Positions 45,840-57,859 of a DNA stretch of 64,000 nt are shown here, piece by piece. This DNA is from Beverwykella pulmonaria (lineage: Eukaryota; Ascomycota; Dothideomycetes; Pleosporales; Melanommataceae). Under the pieces are notes generated by a model that saw only the letters and a list, made by a program, of their open reading frames with translations, was not told where the DNA came from and did no database searches. The DNA lies in assembly GCA_001599595.1 (NCBI GenBank), contig BCHH01000017.1, forward strand, positions 325,054-389,053. Direction: 5' to 3'. The position numbers were made by a program, and so were the translations under genes. Position 1 is the stretch's first letter, and each line of letters begins with the position of its first letter.

Positions 45840-46651
45840 TCACACCTCGATCGGACACATCCGTCCATCCATCTCCACAGCCAACTCTTTACTTAGAATC
45901 TCTGAATGAAACACACGTGGATACGTCCTCTTCAGGTCCCCTTGCCTCTCCGCCCCCAGCGCGTTCTGCGCTTCCTTCCGTCTCGAGCGGTGGAAACGTA
46001 GGAAGAGGGATATGAGGCTGGTGATAGTGAAGACGGTGGGGGGTATACCGAAGCCAAAGCCAAAGCCTAGTGCGAGGTCGTTGGAGGACTGGTCTTGAGC
46101 GTTGGTGTTAGAATTTAGAGATGAGGAAGAGGTCGTAGCGGTCGCGGACTTGGGTTGCAAAAAGCATCTGTCATCCACAGCTATTTGTGTCGCAACGCTC
46201 GGATTAACCATTGTTATACTCGCCGCACTCTCACTCGTCGGCGTCTCCAAATCCTCAAGGTCAATTTCGATCGACGCCATCGCATACCCTTCAGCTTCAA
46301 ACACCAAATCCTCGACTACACAACACGGAATATTGTACGTGCCTCTCTTATCGAAATCCTCCAAATACCCTGTCGTACAGCACCACTTGCCCTCCCTAGG
46401 ATACTGGGACAATAGATGATTAGCTAAATGCGGATTATCTGGCTCAACATCTTTACAATACTTCGGACACACGTGGTCGGCGTACGTTTTGTCGGTGCAC
46501 TCCATGGGTCAGGATTCGTTTGTGTTGTTGGAATTGGGGCCGCCGTATGCGCAGAGCCCGTTGGTCAGGCGTTTGTTGCCGGGAGCGCAGTAAGAGGGGT
46601 GCTGGCTGTGAGAGATTACGCTGAGGTTGCAGGAAATGCAGGTGTTGGCAT
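45840..46651 (-). pseudogene. Cys-rich extracellular/single-TM protein gene with an in-frame stop
   Basis: From an AAG acceptor at 46652 the frame reads TCISCNLSVISHSQHPSYCA and RLTNGLCAYGGPNSNNTNES, then TGA, and resumes two codons later with MECTDKTYADHVCPKYCKDV and GKWCCTTGYL. One TM segment (GFGIPPTVFTITSLISLFLR) and a basic tail ending MDGRMCPIEV follow. The paired cysteines on both sides of the TGA belong together, so the stop looks like a recent mutation. A sequencing error or a start at 46505 are alternatives. No signal-peptide exon could be placed upstream. Function unknown; surface sensor-like layout. Confidence 0.5.
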
Positions 46652-47220
46652 CTTAGAGGGAGAGGAGACTGGAGAGTGAGTAGCATGTGCTATCGTTTTG
46701 GTCGGGGAGGAGACCGCTATGAAGGTATTAGAGGATACATCTACATTTGAGATTGTGTTCATGGAAAAGAATGGCCTCCAGCGTCATTGTGAAAAGAATT
46801 TTGATTCTCATGCCGTGTCGCAATGGTAGTTCCCAAAGCTCGAGGCGCGCGTTCGTAATTCAAATATGTTTCAATTCCTAGACTGAAAAGGATTGGCCTC
46901 GATTGCGTTATTGCATGAACCACCGCCCATCACGAAAGATCTTTAGACACGGACTGCAAGGCTAGTTTATACTGAGGCGCAGGACATTGTACAAGTGGGA
47001 TCGACCACGCCTCCCCTATTCGGTGCTCACTAGCGGTTGGTGGATACTGTTTGAGGTCTGAGTTGGTAGTTTTCCCTGGCCAAATTTGTGATTCCTGTGA
47101 GATGTTATGAACATTTGCACTTAGCTATTTTGCCACCGCGGACGCAAAGTGCATGGACGCTTCTTGCGAGCATGACCCCCCAAAAATGTTAATAAACAAG
47201 CATGGTTTGTAAGTCGATTC
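46652..47220. other. Intergenic, no gene seen
   Basis: Upstream side of the Cys-rich gene and 3' side of the WW-FF gene. Confidence 0.5.
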
Positions 47221-49002
47221 CTATGAACCCAATTGGCCCTTCAAGCCATCTTTGGAGATTTTCATAGCCCGTTCTATCTCCATCTCTTCTTCACGTAGCC
47301 GTCCCTTGCCATATGCCAAGTCGCGCTCTTGCTTCCTCCTGTCTTCTTGAACTCGCCTCTCACGCTCTGCGAGAGCTCGCTCCCGCCTCTGCCTCTCAGC
47401 GCGCTTCCTACTGGCTTCAGCTTCCTCTTCAGCAGACGCTGCAGCACCTTCAGGCGCTGGCGGTAGTGTTGATATGTACGATTCCACGAGTGAATCGCGG
47501 ATGGAAGCTGGGAGTGATATATAGCGCAAGTCTGTAAGAACCGACGATGGTAAGGTGTCAAGAGTGGTTGAGCCGTTTAGGAAGGCGATAGGTTGTGCTT
47601 TGAGGAGGTGAGATAGGTCCGATCTCAGTTCGGGCTGCTTTAATCCAAGCCTTTTGATATGATCGCGGTAGAGTTTCTCCTTTTCCTTGTCAGACACTTT
47701 AGTGTCCTTCATCTCGGGTTCTTTCTTGAACTTGCGACGAAACTCTGGCCAGAAAAGCTTTGGAGTGGCATGGCTGTGCAGGAAAGCAAGATACGGAATT
47801 CTGGGATCTAGCTTTTGCTGCTTCGCCTTTTGCTCCTTGAGATATTGAATTCGTTCTCTCGCCCACTCGTCGAAGCAGTCTTTGCGCGCTTTCATAGTGG
47901 GCAAGGCTTTGTAACGTTCATCGTCGTAGAGTCCGTCATTTTCGAGGACCTTGTCCCATGGGGCGTACGGGCTAACCCGTGCGTCGTCCAGTAGCTCTTT
48001 GAAGAGCGCTTTGCAATCCTCGTCTGTCAAAGGCAGGCCCTCCTCTTCCTCCTCCTCTTCTTCTTCATCAAAATCCCCTGCTTCCATGGCTTCCATCTGG
48101 GCCAACTGCCAGGCTATGTCGTCTTCACCCATCTCCATTGCTTGATCTTCGGCAGGCTCCTCGGTCCGCTGTCTTTTTGGCGCTTTATTGCCCTCCTCCC
48201 CTTCGTCATCTGTAACTTCCACCTCTTCATACTCGCTGTCATCTGCCATACCCACGTCGCCGTCTACCTCGACTATTTCCTTTTCAATTTCCTCCTCGGC
48301 TGCTGCGAGGTCTGCCTCTACTTCGGCCAGACCCGTGTCCTCCTCATCGCTCGGCTCTCCGCGTGCTCGTCGCTCTCTTTTCTCACGTTCTATGCGATCG
48401 AACTCTACAACGCCCTTCATCACATCCAGAGGAAACTTCCAAAAACTCTCATTCGTGTCTTTGTTCCATACAAATCTCCTGCCCAGCTTTGTCTTGACAA
48501 GAACCCAAGGTGCACAGTTGGGGATGTCGAAGCGGTGTTTTGGTCGGTCTTCTGGCTGCCGTCTTCTGTCTTGGAAGTTGTTGGAACCTCCACGATGACC
48601 GCCTCGATGCCCACCTCTGGGGTGATGCTGTGGTTCATGCTGGAAGGGCTGCCGTGGAGTGCCACCAAACTGAAAGCTTTGTTGCTGGAAGTTCGGATTG
48701 AATTGATTATTTGTGGCCGAAGGGTTGAAATGGCCAGCGTCGGGGGTGGCACCGCCAGGAGCTTGAGGCGCGGATGGCGGGGGAACAGAATGTTTATTTG
48801 GGAGGCTATGTGCATCGAGGACCGGGCGGGTATATGTGGACTTCTTTGTCTCCTTGTTGTAATAGTAGGTATGCCCTATATAACATTAGAAATGCCCACG
48901 GCCTGGAGGGGAGCTATTGCTACCTGATGGTGCCGAGTGCTCAGTCCAGCCCGGTGCGAGGGGTGGGAGGCCTGCGGGCGGCCGTACTGGCAGGTCAGCC
49001 AT
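47221..49002 (-). CDS. URN1: URN1-like WW-FF domain splicing factor
   Basis: Two exons, 49002-48924 and 48875-47221, give 577 aa. A WW domain at the N-terminus (LAPGWTEHSAPSG, HTYYYNKETKKSTYTRP; the second signature Trp is Tyr) is split by the intron. An Asn/Gln/Gly-rich linker, a second aromatic segment (GRRFVWNKDTNESFWKFPLD) and a very acidic stretch follow. Then come FF-type repeats, the clearest at LTDEDCKALFKELLDDARVS to CFDEWARERI, and FWPEFRRKFKKEPEM. The C-terminus is a charged Arg/Glu helix. WW-FF proteins of this kind associate with the spliceosome; yeast Urn1 is the nearest named type. Confidence 0.85.
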
Positions 49003-49252
49003 AATAGCTCGTGGCTGTTATCAAGAGACGATTAAATGCTCCGCATCTTAGGTAAGTAGAGCCATGATGATTGAGCTGAAGTCTCTCGTCTGCTTGAAAA
49101 GCTTTAGCGCGTTCTGGGCTTGGCGCGCGTCGTGTGAAGCTTGGGGCCTGGAGCTTGCATCAACACCAAGAAACTCGCCAGCTCCGCCCTCTGCCACTCT
49201 TCTCCATTCACTCTTCTCTGGCCCCCGTTAACCCTCTAGAAAGACAACAATT
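49003..49252. promoter_or_regulatory. Divergent promoter of URN1-like gene and PRE9
   Basis: 250 bp separate the two ATGs; both core promoters must fit here. No proteasome-element-like box (GGTGGCAAA) was seen by eye. Confidence 0.5.
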
Positions 49253-50173
49253 ATGTCGCGGAGATACGATTCCCGAGTGAGCTGCCCATTCTAGCATCAC
49301 ACAACCCCACCGCTAATGGACGCCCCAGACTACCATCTTCTCCCCAGAAGGCCGTCTCTACCAAGTCGAATATGCACTGGAAGCCATCTCGCATGCAGGA
49401 ACGGCGTTGGGTATTCTCGCCAAAGACGGCATCGTGCTCGCTGCAGAGAGGAAAGTCACCAGCAAGCTGTTGGAGCAGGACACATCAGCAGAGAAGCTGT
49501 ACATTCTGAACGAGTGCGTCCAAATCTGCCTCTTCCGTATGGAAGACTCGACACTGACCATCCATCCGCAGCAATATGATCTGTGCTGTAGCAGGCATGA
49601 CCGCCGACGCCAATATTCTCATCAACTACGCCCGCCAAGCCGCCCAGCGCTACCTTCTCACGTACAATGAAGACATTCCCTGCGAACAGCTCGTGCGTCG
49701 GCTGTGCGATCTTAAGCAGGGCTACACGCAACACGGTGGCCTCCGGCCATTTGGCGTATCGTTCATCTACGCAGGGTGGGATCCCCAGAGGCAGTTCCAG
49801 CTCTACCAGAGCAATCCTAGCGGAAACTATGGAGGCTGGAAAGCAACAAGCGTCGGCGCGAACAATGCATCTGCACAGAGTCTGCTAAAGCAGGACTACA
49901 AAGAGGACTGTGATCTGAAGGAAGCATGTGGACTTGCGATGAAGGTGCTCAGCAAGACTATGGATTCGACCAAGCTGAGCAGCGAGAAGAGTAAGACTCC
50001 CATGACATGTCGCATAATTTACAGACACTAACATCCCATCAGTTGAATTTGCGACAGTGGGAAGGACGGAGACGGGCAAGATCTACCACCACCTGTGGGG
50101 AGCGGACGAGATCGATGCCCTGTTGAAGGAGCACGGCCTGGCCAAGCCCGAAGACACCGAGATGGCTGAGTGA
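49253..50173 (+). CDS. PRE9: 20S proteasome subunit alpha type-4 (alpha-3)
   Basis: Four exons, 49253-49276, 49329-49513, 49572-49990 and 50043-50173, give 252 aa. The alpha-subunit signature is complete: SRRYDSR joined to [20 protein letters not shown]. Pre9-type blocks follow: [70 protein letters not shown]. It forms part of the outer ring of the 20S core in cytosol and nucleus. Length matches the family (about 250-260 aa). Spliced first exon is only 24 nt. Confidence 0.96.
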
Positions 50174-53100
50174 AGAGCGTGATGATGAGACGAGAAGCAT
50201 GAATCCTGGCGCAAATGGGGCAAGCCACTTAGAATCGGCCTGTAGCATACCATTTCAGGTGAGAGAACCATAAAGATTTGGTTACCCAATATCACCTCAT
50301 GAAGTCAAGTATACTTCCCATCCTTATCCTTCTGTGTCGGGATTCCAGTCTCTCATTTGTGACAGTTCGCAGTCGTAATTAGCAGGAGCATGCGTGACAT
50401 TACTGTCGCGCCTTCCTATACTGCCTGTTCGTGTCGTCCAATCTCAGGACTTCGCTTCTTAATTCCCGCCCTGTTTGAATATTCTCTCCTCCGCTCTCAC
50501 CACTGCACTCGCTCTAGATTGCTTCACTACACTCTTTACTCTGCATCGTCTAGCGAGTATATTCGCATGTGCATACCATGGTACCATGCCTTATCCCTCC
50601 CACCGCCTGAGCGGTGCTCTTCTTGCTAACTCTGTCCCGTCTCGTTCAGTCCTCAAGTAGCTACTTGAGGAAATAAATGGCTTTGACACACTTACTGCGC
50701 CCCAAAAGACTCTTTCGCTTCAGGGCACTCCGAAACTTGTCCGTCAATCGAATTTAGTTCGGGTCGCTGGCGGAACTATAGCCCAAGATGCTTCGCACCA
50801 AATTACGTGCGGCAGAGGAAGCTCGTTAACGGAAGATATCCACCGCAACCATTACTGACAGTAAGCCTGGTGATGAAGCTCCTCCGCCTTTGCGGCGACG
50901 CTCTACTCAGACCAGTGTACTGTCTGTGACATGTAGTCCTGGTATCTGGAAACCACCCCATTTGTCGACAACATTCAAGAAGGTTGAGTTCGTGGAACCA
51001 GCCACTTCAAGCTTTGCTTACACCACCTTTTCAATCTCTGGGTCTCATGCATCAGTCGTAGGTTCTTAGGTGGTTTAGGTTATGGTTCCGACGAAATTTA
51101 ATGATGCCTTAACAGCCAAGAAACTTCGCTGCAGCTCGCCAGACTCACCGGAGCCGTTGTCGAAGTGAAAGTGAACCAAAAAAAGTGTCTGACTACAGAT
51201 CTGATAGCCAAAGCTATCCCAACTCCGACACGGTACCTGTCACAACTATGAGAGGAGGTGGTACTTCAACGGCACTAGTCCGAAGTTCAACATTCACTGT
51301 GAGAAGCCTTCCTACAGTCGATCCCGCCACCCTGCACTCTAGCAGGAAGGCATCTCTTGCTCCTGTCTCATCGCTCAGGCTGTACTGAAATTATGGGCAG
51401 TTTGAGTAGTACCGCGCAGAAGGTTTTAAGTTGGACATAAAGATATGCCCTCGTTATTGCTGAAATGTTCGTACTTGGCGTGGCTTCCTTTGTTTGTTCA
51501 GTTGGCATCATGGGTTTTCCTCCTTGGCCCTTAGGGTTCTTGGATTCTTCTTAGTTCTTGTATGTTTTTTTGGCGCGCGCATAATAGATTGTTTCAATCT
51601 CGACGGCATATGCTTGCTCCTAGTGAATGCCTGCAGCACTTTACTACTTGCCTCAGTCCTAACCCACCATCCGTTCTTCCTGCTTATCAGCACTAAAACA
51701 CGAGTATAGTACATTTTATTTGGGTGGGTCTCACTCGAGCATCCCTTTTGCTCTCCATCGTTAAAGCTGGGACTCGAAGGTAATGTCTTGGATGCGTTCA
51801 TGTACTTAGGCTTCAAGGCTTAGATCGTAATGTGTCTCTTCCTACCTCTGACCAGCGCAGTAGAAGCAGCACACTCACTCCTCACCTTTATTAGCACACC
51901 TCGCAGCCACCCTATAGCGGATAACCCTGAAAAATTAGAGACTAGACATCAACATGTCCGACAAATCTGCAACGCTGTTAGACAAGCCAACAATGTAGAA
52001 TGATAAGCTGTTCTCAACTCCTCAATCCAAGTACTCATCTCTAGCGTAACTGTATGCGACGAGGCAGGTATATGGCATGTATGATTTGGGGAATGGTGGG
52101 AGAGGCGTGATTTCGGGATCGAGGGTGGGCTACTATGAGGAAAAGTATGATAGGCAACGTGCGGAAGAAGATGAGGGTGACCTTCAGGATTTGCAGTGTT
52201 CTTCAGGAAATTTGGTGCGAGAAATCGCCACAAGCCACAGTCTTGCGTATAGACAAAGATGCTAAGATTTGAGAACCCGAGACAAAAAATAGAAAATTGA
52301 GAATATAACGTTCCCTACCCCTAAGAACGTCATTTTCTAGTCTCATGTCTCAATGAGGTTGCTCCTCTTGTGCGTTTCTGGATTTGGAAAGCGACGCATG
52401 TCTGACACACTGGCAGCGGCTTTCCTGTGCCGCTACGCGTAAGTCGCTAATTACGTGAAACATGAACAAGCAATATTGAAAGCCGTTGGGATGGCTAGTT
52501 TACGCCATCCACGTGGTTCCCACTTGGCGACGTCCATTTTGGAGGGACCGTGCGCTGGACTTCATGTCTTCGCATATAGAGGCATCGAATCAGGCGTTGG
52601 GATGGAAACGAGGAGTTGACGTTATATGATAGCTAGGAAATTAGATAGAAGAGGAAAGAAAAATGGCATGAGCAGTTGTTCTAAGGAGTGCGCGTACTTG
52701 GCACACTTCATCGCGTGAGGCTTGTGCGTTGCCAGCATGAAGAAGGCTTGCTACCCACTAAGGGAAGTCTGCCGATCACAGTTGGAAGGAGGTATCCTCT
52801 TTTCCAGTAGCTTTGCAGGTCCTCAATTGATGGCTTTTCGGCCCCTCGAACCTGAGTGCTCGTCTTAAGAGCGAGTGGGAGGTGTTGGGCGTGATATGAA
52901 TACGCGGCGTCTTTACCGAACTGATAGGCCATTTTGGTATAGGAAACGAAGTCGGAGAGCAAGGTGATGGCGGATATAACCTGGGAAGCGGAACAAATTC
53001 CTCATTGCGCGGCTTCCTTCCAAATCCAGCATCGGCAAAGCTCAACCGCGCCGCATGACGTGCCGACGACACCAGTAACCCTCCCGTCCCAAAGAAAAGT

Positions 53101-53482
53101 TGCCCACACGCGTATTTTGCCACTCCATCCGGCTGCTTGGTCATCAGGCCCCGGAACTAAATGTCTTTTCTCGCCCGCCAGATACGCGGGCATCGGCTGG
53201 CTTTCAAATCGAGGGCGAAGCGTGACGTCGGAAACTTATCCGAGCGCAGATTGCATCTTGTTCTAGCGACTGCGGCCGACATACAGGGGTGTTTGTCATC
53301 GAGAGGAGAAAAGTTTCGCAAGCGAGTTAAGGCCGAGTGGATACTAGTCGGAGTACATTAGAAATGACGACGGGTGCTTAAAACATTGATGCGGCACAGG
53401 AAAACTTTGCCTTCGGAAGCTCTCTGCTTGCTCAGATATTAGGTGTGATATTTTAGGAGGCGCGGCTATCGAAAGAGACGAT
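50174..53482. other. Long intergenic stretch with weak coding traces
   Basis: 3.3 kb without a gene I can support. A frame at 50789-51062 with one TAA, followed after a possible intron by 51115-51388 (+; SDYRSDSQSYPNSDTV), reads as a Ser/Thr/Arg-rich protein and could be a decayed or unrecognised gene. A minus-strand frame at 52708-52996 (YTKMAYQFGKDAAYSYHAQH) after a CCCAG acceptor could be the last exon of another. Neither has motifs or a convincing start. Confidence 0.35.
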
Positions 53483-56209
53483 ATGAACGACAAGGCAAGA
53501 CGGAGCGAGAGCACGGAGCGAGAGGGACTAGAAGATGGATCCTCGGTGGAGTTTGATAAGAAAGTCGAATCTGCGATAGATATTGACGAGGAGAAAGCAA
53601 TCGGGCTCGATGCTGCCTTGGATACACAATCAAGGGAGGACGAGAAAATCGCAAGTGGGGAGCAGTCCAGCCTTTCTAGGTTCCCTCACACCAAGAGCCT
53701 CCGATTAACCAAATCCCACCGTTCGTATGGCGGTGAAGACGGATATACATGTTTCAACGACGACGATTCATCACCGAACATTTCCAGCGGTGGTACCGCT
53801 ACCGACGAGCCTTTTCTAGTTTCCTGGGACGGAGGTGACGATGATCCATTGAACCCCCGAAGTATGACGAGCGCACGGCGCTGGCTAATCACACTGATCG
53901 TCAGTGCGAGTTCACTGTGTGTGTATGTAATTTGGTTCGGGGTAACCCTTCGACCGGCGCAAAGCTGACTATATCATTTTAGCACGTGTACAAGTTCGCT
54001 TTATACAAGCACGTACGGTCAGCTGATTGAAGAGTTCCACACCAGCCGATTGATATGCACTCTCGGACTCAGTCTGTTCGTGGCGGGTCTCGGAACGGGG
54101 CCGATGATTTTGAGTCCCCTCAGCGAGGTAAACATTCCGAGACGATACCTGCGGGAGTCCCTGCGTGTCCTTGCTAATTAGTGTGCAGTTCTTCGGACGG
54201 AGACCTGTTTATATCTGCTCGTTCACTTTCTTCCTTATTTTCATGATTCCATGCGCACTCGCGCAAAACACCCAGACGATGTTAGTGGCACGCTTCCTGG
54301 ATGGATTGGCTGGCAGCGCTTTTCTCTCCGTGGCAGGGGGAACGGTTGGTGACATGTTTGCAAAACACGTTAGTTCTTGCAACTATGGCTCGTGGTTTGC
54401 TGCTAATACACCTGAAGGAGCTTTCCGCACCTATGATGGTGTATACTGCTTCCCCTTTCGTAGGGTATGACACCATGCAATGCTCGTTTTCATTAGCTAA
54501 CGAGTGCTAGGCCTGAAATTGGTCCTCTTGTGGGGGGTTTCATTGTGGAGAATACAACTTGGCGATGGTAAGGAAGACCTCAACCTCCTCATTGGTCCGT
54601 GTCATCACAGCCGAGCGAGCATTTCAGCCACGCAATTCCAAGGTAGAGGGCAAAAGGTCCAACTCAGTTCTACTAAATGCTACCGTATCCGCCAAGTGGA
54701 CTTTTTCGCTAGACATCTAAATTGCTCACCCAGCGGTGAAGCCAGCATGCAGTGCTAACTTTGCACAGGTGCTTCTACGTGCTCATAATCTGGTCTGGGC
54801 TCCAGGTAAGTTCCAGCCCAACACTGCAGGCTTCATGCTGACCCCCCTGAGCTTGCCTTGATTGTGCTCTTCGTGCCAGAGACGTATCACCCTGTGCTCC
54901 TTCGCAGCAAGGCTGTTCAACTGCGAAAAGAAACAGGGAACCCAGCATATTGGGCGCCCATCGAGCGCATGTCCAGATCTATTACCAAAACGGTCTTGTG
55001 GTCATGTATCAGGCCGTTTCAACTGCTTTTCTTTGAGCCAATGGTAGGTCACATCACTTCTACGGCATGATTGGTGGACTAATAACCTGCATCAAGTGCC
55101 TCGCCCTCTGCATACTCTCTGCGGTTCTGTTGGGGATACTGTACCTGTTCTTCGGTGCCTTCCCGCTCGTATTCCAGAACAATCATGGTTTTACAATTGC
55201 TCAGACCGTGTGTTCAACCCGCCTTCTCGAAATTCGGCTTCTAAATTTTCGCAGGGAATCTCTTTCATGGGCCTCTTCGTCGGGATGCTGCTTGGAATCA
55301 CAACAGATCCACTGATTTGGTCCCCTCTGCGTAGCAGGCTAGTAGCGAGGCAGGCGGTGCAAGGGGGGGAAGCAGGCGGGTCAGAACCAGAGTATCGACT
55401 GCCGTCCACGATTGCTGGTGCTGCCCTTGTTCCAATCGCCCTATTTGGTTAGTTGTTGTAGGCCTTTGACAATTCAACATGCTTCTAACCATGATCGACA
55501 GGGTTTGCGTGGACGACGTTCCCTCAGGTGAGCGGATCTAACAGGGCTGCCTCAGATCTCTGCTAACCTGGTCCTTGTAGGTGCATTGGATAGGTACGGC
55601 AGCATCCTGCATATGGGCGATGTAATAATAGCTGATCATATGGACACTGCAGTTCCAATAATTTTCTCAGCCATCTTTGGTATTGGGTATGGCTTCCCTT
55701 CCGGGCATGCAGGTGTCATGAATCGACAGCACATCGCTGACCGCTATCTCTGACGCAGCATAATCTGGTGCTATAGTGGCATCTTCACGTTTCTTGTCGA
55801 ATGTGTGAGTGCGCCAACGTCGGAGCCGGTGTCCTGATGGAGTTATTGTTTTTGATTTGATTTTGTTGAATAGTACCCGTTATATGCGGCATCAGCATTG
55901 GCAGCCAACTCGTTCGCACGATCGTATTTCGCAGCTGCGTTTCCCTTGTTTGGCGTGCAGATGTACAACAGTGAGTCTAGACGGCGCGTCGATGGTGACG
56001 ACAAGACGGTCACTGATGAGAAAAAGATCTGGGCTACCAGTGGGCAACGACTGTGCTCGCGTTTCTAGCATTGGCTATGGCACCGTAAGATAGCCCTAGA
56101 AGTTGGGATGCAGGAAGTCGCTAACCTGGCGCCGTATCACAGATTCCCCTACTTGTTCTATCGCTGGGGCGAGCGGCTCCGCAAGAACAGTCGCTTTGCG
56201 TCAGCTTGA
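53483..56209 (+). CDS. MFS drug/polyamine transporter (DHA1-like), 16 exons
   Basis: Exons: 53483-53922, 53983-54127, 54189-54368, 54418-54464, 54511-54567, 54769-54805, 54852-55043, 55097-55207, 55255-55447, 55502-55527, 55581-55593, 55653-55686, 55759-55804, 55874-55970, 56027-56084, 56143-56209; sum 1743 nt, 580 aa. A 145-aa hydrophilic cytosolic tail is followed by WDGGDDDPLNPRSM, then about 12 TM segments. Landmarks: SSLYTSTYGQLIEEF, SEFFGRRPVYI (motif A), GPEIGPLVGGFI, FVPETYHPVLLRSKA, YPLYAASALAANSFARS, LGYQWATTVLAFLALAM, FPYLFYRWGERLRKNSRFAS. All junctions keep frame, so the gene is intact despite looking shattered. Plasma-membrane proton antiporter exporting drugs or amines by family. 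Confidence 0.88.
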
Positions 56210-57859
56210 GTGGAAGGGCAGGCAAGCCGACCGACGGCTGGGAAGTGTTGAGTAGGTGGCGGATTCAAGTAGAGAAGACTAATTTTAGAGGGCGGTGACA
56301 CGGCATAGGCTGCATACGCATTCCAGCATGTTTATTGATTACAAGTTTTTCCTGAGCACACGTGACACAGCCGCATCCTGAAGCCAGCCGGCTCCTCTGT
56401 GTAACGGTCTCCCATCGCCACGAGGAGAAGCTCTAGGGACGAAGTGACGCCGAGGGAGACACGGACAGCGGATGGTACCGGTGGCCGCTGGCTGGGAAGC
56501 TGGCAGGGAACGTGGGCGGGCACCGGACAGATGGGGAGAGCGCTGTCGAAGCACACAGAGAGCGAGCGCGAGGAGGTGGAAGTGCGAAGGAGCGATGATG
56601 GTTACACAGGGCGCCCGGGGAAGATGTGATGCCAAGCCCCCTGGTCACATTGTGCATGCAAGCCCGCAGCCAAGTGCTTAGGGCATTTTGGCAAATGTGG
56701 GCGCGTGGATGGTTGGTGAGTAAGTGGTGGATGAGCCGTGATGTGGTGATGTGGTGATTGCGGATTGCTTTTTGGGCAAATGCTGGGGCGATGGGCGAGC
56801 GATTAAAAGAGCGCCCTCTGCATCGAGGCATCAGCACATCAGGTAGTCGAGTTGTAAAACGTGCGGTGCCGGAGACAACGAACGACGTGGCGGTGAATTA
56901 GCCCTTTTGGCCGCTGTCTAGAATTGTAGTGAGGTGTGAGCGCACTGGGCGACAAGCGAGTGCCCAGCGTGCGGGAACCGGGACAGCGGAATCACGTGCC
57001 CACAGCCGAGGGCAGAAGCTCCATTGGCCCCGCCTTTCTCCGTGCTGGCAACCACCACCTACGACAACGACGGCGACGACATACAGCACAGCACAACGCT
57101 CTGCACAGCCCAGGACGGCGCACAGTCGCTCAATCGCACCAGGACCAGCTCCCAAGTCCGCCTGCGATTCCTGTGGCCATCAAATTCACGCGCTGCCTGT
57201 CGCCGTCGCCGCATCACACACTATATCAAGGCCTGTCTCCACACGTCTTCACCACCAAGACCCAAGACCGCAGCCCTCACCGCGCACAACGTCAGGCTCT
57301 GCGTCGCCGTCTGCTCCTTGCTCGAGTGCCGCTCCCCATCCAGCCTCTAGTGCCGCCGCACCCATTCCCGACGCTCTCGTGCCCTTCCTCGGTCCCTCCA
57401 GCTCTGTTCCAGCAGCATGGGAAGCGCTGGCTGGTAGGCGACTGCGGCTGCAATCATGAGTGCGCGCCCACATCGATCTCTCCCTCGACTGCTCCCTCGA
57501 CTGTTCCCTCGACTGCATGGCCACCGGCCCTGTATCACAACCACATCATTCCATTTCTGCCCGCCGGATTGAATTAAAGACGCGCCACTACCGTACCGCC
57601 TCCTCCACCCATTGGACGTCCCCTGTGCCACAACAGCACCCGTTCGAGCAGCCAGCGCACGCGTGATCACACTCTCGAAACACGCCGCTGGGACGCCAGC
57701 CGTGTGCCCTGCACACATTGGCGGAGCCGTTACATTGGGAAACCTCCCGAGACAACATTGACGGCTGCGTACAGGATAAACGTGCATCTACAGCGGTGTC
57801 CGGAGCGTGCACCAGATCCGTGCTTCGCCGCCGCGCAGGTGTGTCGCAGGAGGGATATT
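56210..57859. promoter_or_regulatory. Long upstream region of acuK
   Basis: 1.65 kb, GC-rich, with many C/A-rich stretches (57000-57700) that keep ORFs open by composition only. It probably holds the acuK promoter and a long 5' leader. No other gene seen. Confidence 0.45.

Noticed and set aside
53483..56209. MFS gene as a pseudogene
   Set aside because: Every apparent frame break coincides with a GT..AG intron and the exon lengths sum to a multiple of three with a full transporter.
56900..57700. Long overlapping ORFs upstream of acuK as genes
   Set aside because: Low-complexity Pro/Ser/Thr/His translations in several frames are explained by C/A-rich composition.
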